Origin: Segetibacter sp.
Lineage (GTDB): Bacteria; Bacteroidota; Bacteroidia; Chitinophagales; Chitinophagaceae
Assembly (NCBI GenBank): GCA_025963675.1
Contig: JAOQAJ010000301.1
Coordinates: 1 to 33,565, forward strand
Length of the DNA: 33,565 nucleotides
Direction: 5' to 3'
Part shown: positions 32,454-33,565 of the stretch, one piece after another
Numbering within the stretch: the first letter of the stretch is position 1
Layout of the letters: every line of letters begins with the position of its first letter
Translations under genes and position numbers: made by a program
Notes under the pieces: model-generated
Databases searched by the model: none
Seen by the model: only the letters and a program-made list of their open reading frames with translations
Told to the model about the DNA's origin: nothing

Positions 32454-33326
32454 TCAATAATTAATCTCCATTCCCTCATTATTTAAGTAGATCTTTTTGC
32501 CTGAAGCCGTCTCGATCTCGTATACATCAGGCTTTCCCTGCACCTGTAATTTATAAATTGTTGCTGCCCGGAAACCGGCAGGTTGTTTCGCAATATAAAC
32601 GCTAACTGCACGCGGGGGTTGCACCAAAGGAAACTCAGTACGCATATCAAGCCTTTGGCCTGATGCGTTATAATTGGTAGTTACCCATTGTGCGCCCGAT
32701 CGATATCTTGCTGAATAAATAGTTGTATCTACGTTGTTTCGCGTCCAGGTAGCGCGGTTCGACTCGGGAAAGTCTTTGTTGAAAGAGGCGGTAATGGGTG
32801 GTGGTATAGTCCATTGGCTTTCACCAACGGTGCTCCTGCTGTTTCCCCAATTGGTTTGGCCAAATTGCGCTTGCCCTGATCTGTCAACTGCTCCGGAATT
32901 AGTAGTAACACCGCCTTGCGTCATAGTCGTATTTACATTAAAAGTTGTATCGTTTCCACCTCTTATGGTTGTATTGTTGGCTGACCCTGTATTTAGATTA
33001 TTCCGGTTTGCAACTGTATCAAAACTCTTTGCTGCATTCTCACCAGGGTGAACGCCGCCAACAAAAGGGCTGTTATTGTTGGCCCGTGTTGCAGGACGTT
33101 GAGTAGTATTATTTCCGTTTCTGGCGGGACCATTCAGATACCGGTCCGTAGCAGTTTGCCGGGGAGCTAAAGGCTGGGTATGATCGGTTGTTTGAGGATT
33201 AACTGATCCAACAGGGGGAGCGGTTCTGGGGGTGGTATTAGGTGTTGCCCTGCTAACCTTTCTTTGGCCCTGGCTAAATGCATTGAGAGAAAAAACAGTT
33301 AACAAGATTATTGCCCAGGTCTTCAT
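32454..33326 (-). CDS. Secreted protein with PepSY-like domain and low-complexity linker
   Basis: A 290-residue exported protein. Residues 1-18 are a signal peptide (MKTWAIILLTVFSLNAFS). Residues 20-165 are an Asn/Thr/Gly/Pro-rich, low-complexity stretch (for example NTGSANNTTIRGGNDTTFNV). The C-terminal 120 residues (ITASFNKDFPESNRATWTRN onward, with YKLQVQGKPDVYEIETASGK) match PepSY-like/BLIP-like domains common in secreted Bacteroidota proteins. The disordered part may be a spacer at the cell surface. Function is unknown. The stop overlaps the region of the ABC remnant on the other strand. Confidence 0.8.
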   Translation of the reverse strand: MKTWAIILLTVFSLNAFSQGQRKVSRATPNTTPRTAPPVGSVNPQTTDHTQPLAPRQTATDRYLNGPARNGNNTTQRPATRANNNSPFVGGVHPGENAAKSFDTVANRNNLNTGSANNTTIRGGNDTTFNVNTTMTQGGVTTNSGAVDRSGQAQFGQTNWGNSRSTVGESQWTIPPPITASFNKDFPESNRATWTRNNVDTTIYSARYRSGAQWVTTNYNASGQRLDMRTEFPLVQPPRAVSVYIAKQPAGFRAATIYKLQVQGKPDVYEIETASGKKIYLNNEGMEINY

Positions 33327-33387
33327 AGGATTTGGTTAAATGGTTTACAAAAGATAAGGTTAGCAGGTTTACACTTTTTATGGAACC

Positions 33388-33565
33388 CTATTTCTCCCTG
33401 TTTATTAGTTTAAAGAAACGGCTTTCTTTTCCACCTGAGGTGTGATCCTGGTAAAGGAAGGCAAGCTTGCGGTCGTTGAAAGTTTCATACCACTCTTCCC
33501 AGGAAATCTCTTCTAAAGTGTCTTGCCCGGAATACCCCGGAAAATCAATTCGTAACACTCCTCCA
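33388..33565 (-). CDS. C-terminal part of a small conserved hypothetical protein (partial)
   Basis: On the minus strand, a frame open at the right edge reads VLRIDFPGYSGQDTLEEI, SWEEWYETFNDRKLAFLYQD, HTSGGKESRFFKLINREK and stops at TAG 33390-33388. The pattern (LRIDFPGYSG, EEISW, LAFLYQD, S-RF-KL) matches a small conserved protein family of unknown function, usually about 90-110 residues, so roughly half is visible. Its start lies outside the window. Confidence 0.65.
   Translation of the reverse strand, partial: GGVLRIDFPGYSGQDTLEEISWEEWYETFNDRKLAFLYQDHTSGGKESRFFKLINREK

Overview
The window looks like chromosomal DNA of a Bacteroidota bacterium, most likely a member of the Chitinophagaceae or a close relative. 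The evidence is: many gene starts preceded by the Bacteroidota -7 promoter box TAnnTTTG and almost no Shine-Dalgarno sequences; a secreted lamin-tail protein with a gliding/T9SS-style C-terminal region; the order tig-clpP-clpP-clpX; a GH3-family protein; and PepSY-like and DUF4369/thioredoxin secreted proteins. This placement is inferred from gene content, without any database comparison. There is no phage, insertion sequence, CRISPR array or secondary-metabolite cluster. It is a housekeeping region peppered with short dispersed repeats and a few gene fossils.

Layout. 1-3442: tail of an unknown gene, a SET-domain methyltransferase (+), then convergent nadB and a class IV aminotransferase (-). 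3443-3859: tRNA-Leu(UAG) with promoter and terminator. 4107-8521: protein quality control, namely trigger factor, two dissimilar but catalytically intact ClpP subunits, and ClpX, each block closed by a hairpin terminator. 8726-10127: asd (-), preceded by a long leader that looks like a transcription attenuator with a Thr/Ile/Lys-rich leader peptide. 10230-11951: secreted lamin-tail protein. 11982-13589: a Fur/Zur-family regulator and SCO1-like protein (-), divergent from a MerC-type membrane protein whose promoter holds a perfect 7-3-7 palindrome. 13775-15292: cysS. 15671-16090: a small retropepsin-like protease. 16212-21695: rlmD-type rRNA methyltransferase followed by an active rhomboid, a rhomboid that has lost its catalytic serine, and two membrane-anchored endonuclease/exonuclease/phosphatase-fold proteins, all on the minus strand. 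21913-27651: membrane protein, M43-type lipoprotein metalloprotease (-), thioredoxin-fold protein and double-parvulin PPIase. 27726-29938: metF (-) and lptB. 30008-30549: a toxin-antitoxin pair inactivated by amber mutations and frameshifts. 30597-32129: GH3-family protein. 32263-32404: possible deletion scar of an ABC transporter. 32454-33565: a secreted PepSY-like protein and the end of a small conserved gene.

Most genes are core metabolism, translation, proteostasis and envelope biogenesis. The less ordinary material is regulatory or decayed: the asd attenuator, the operator-like palindrome at merC, a family of roughly 60-bp interspersed repeats (about ten copies or fragments), the toxin-antitoxin fossil, and the active/inactive rhomboid pair. 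I see no strong evidence for an entirely new multi-gene system. The asd leader and the repeat family are the best candidates for something undescribed.
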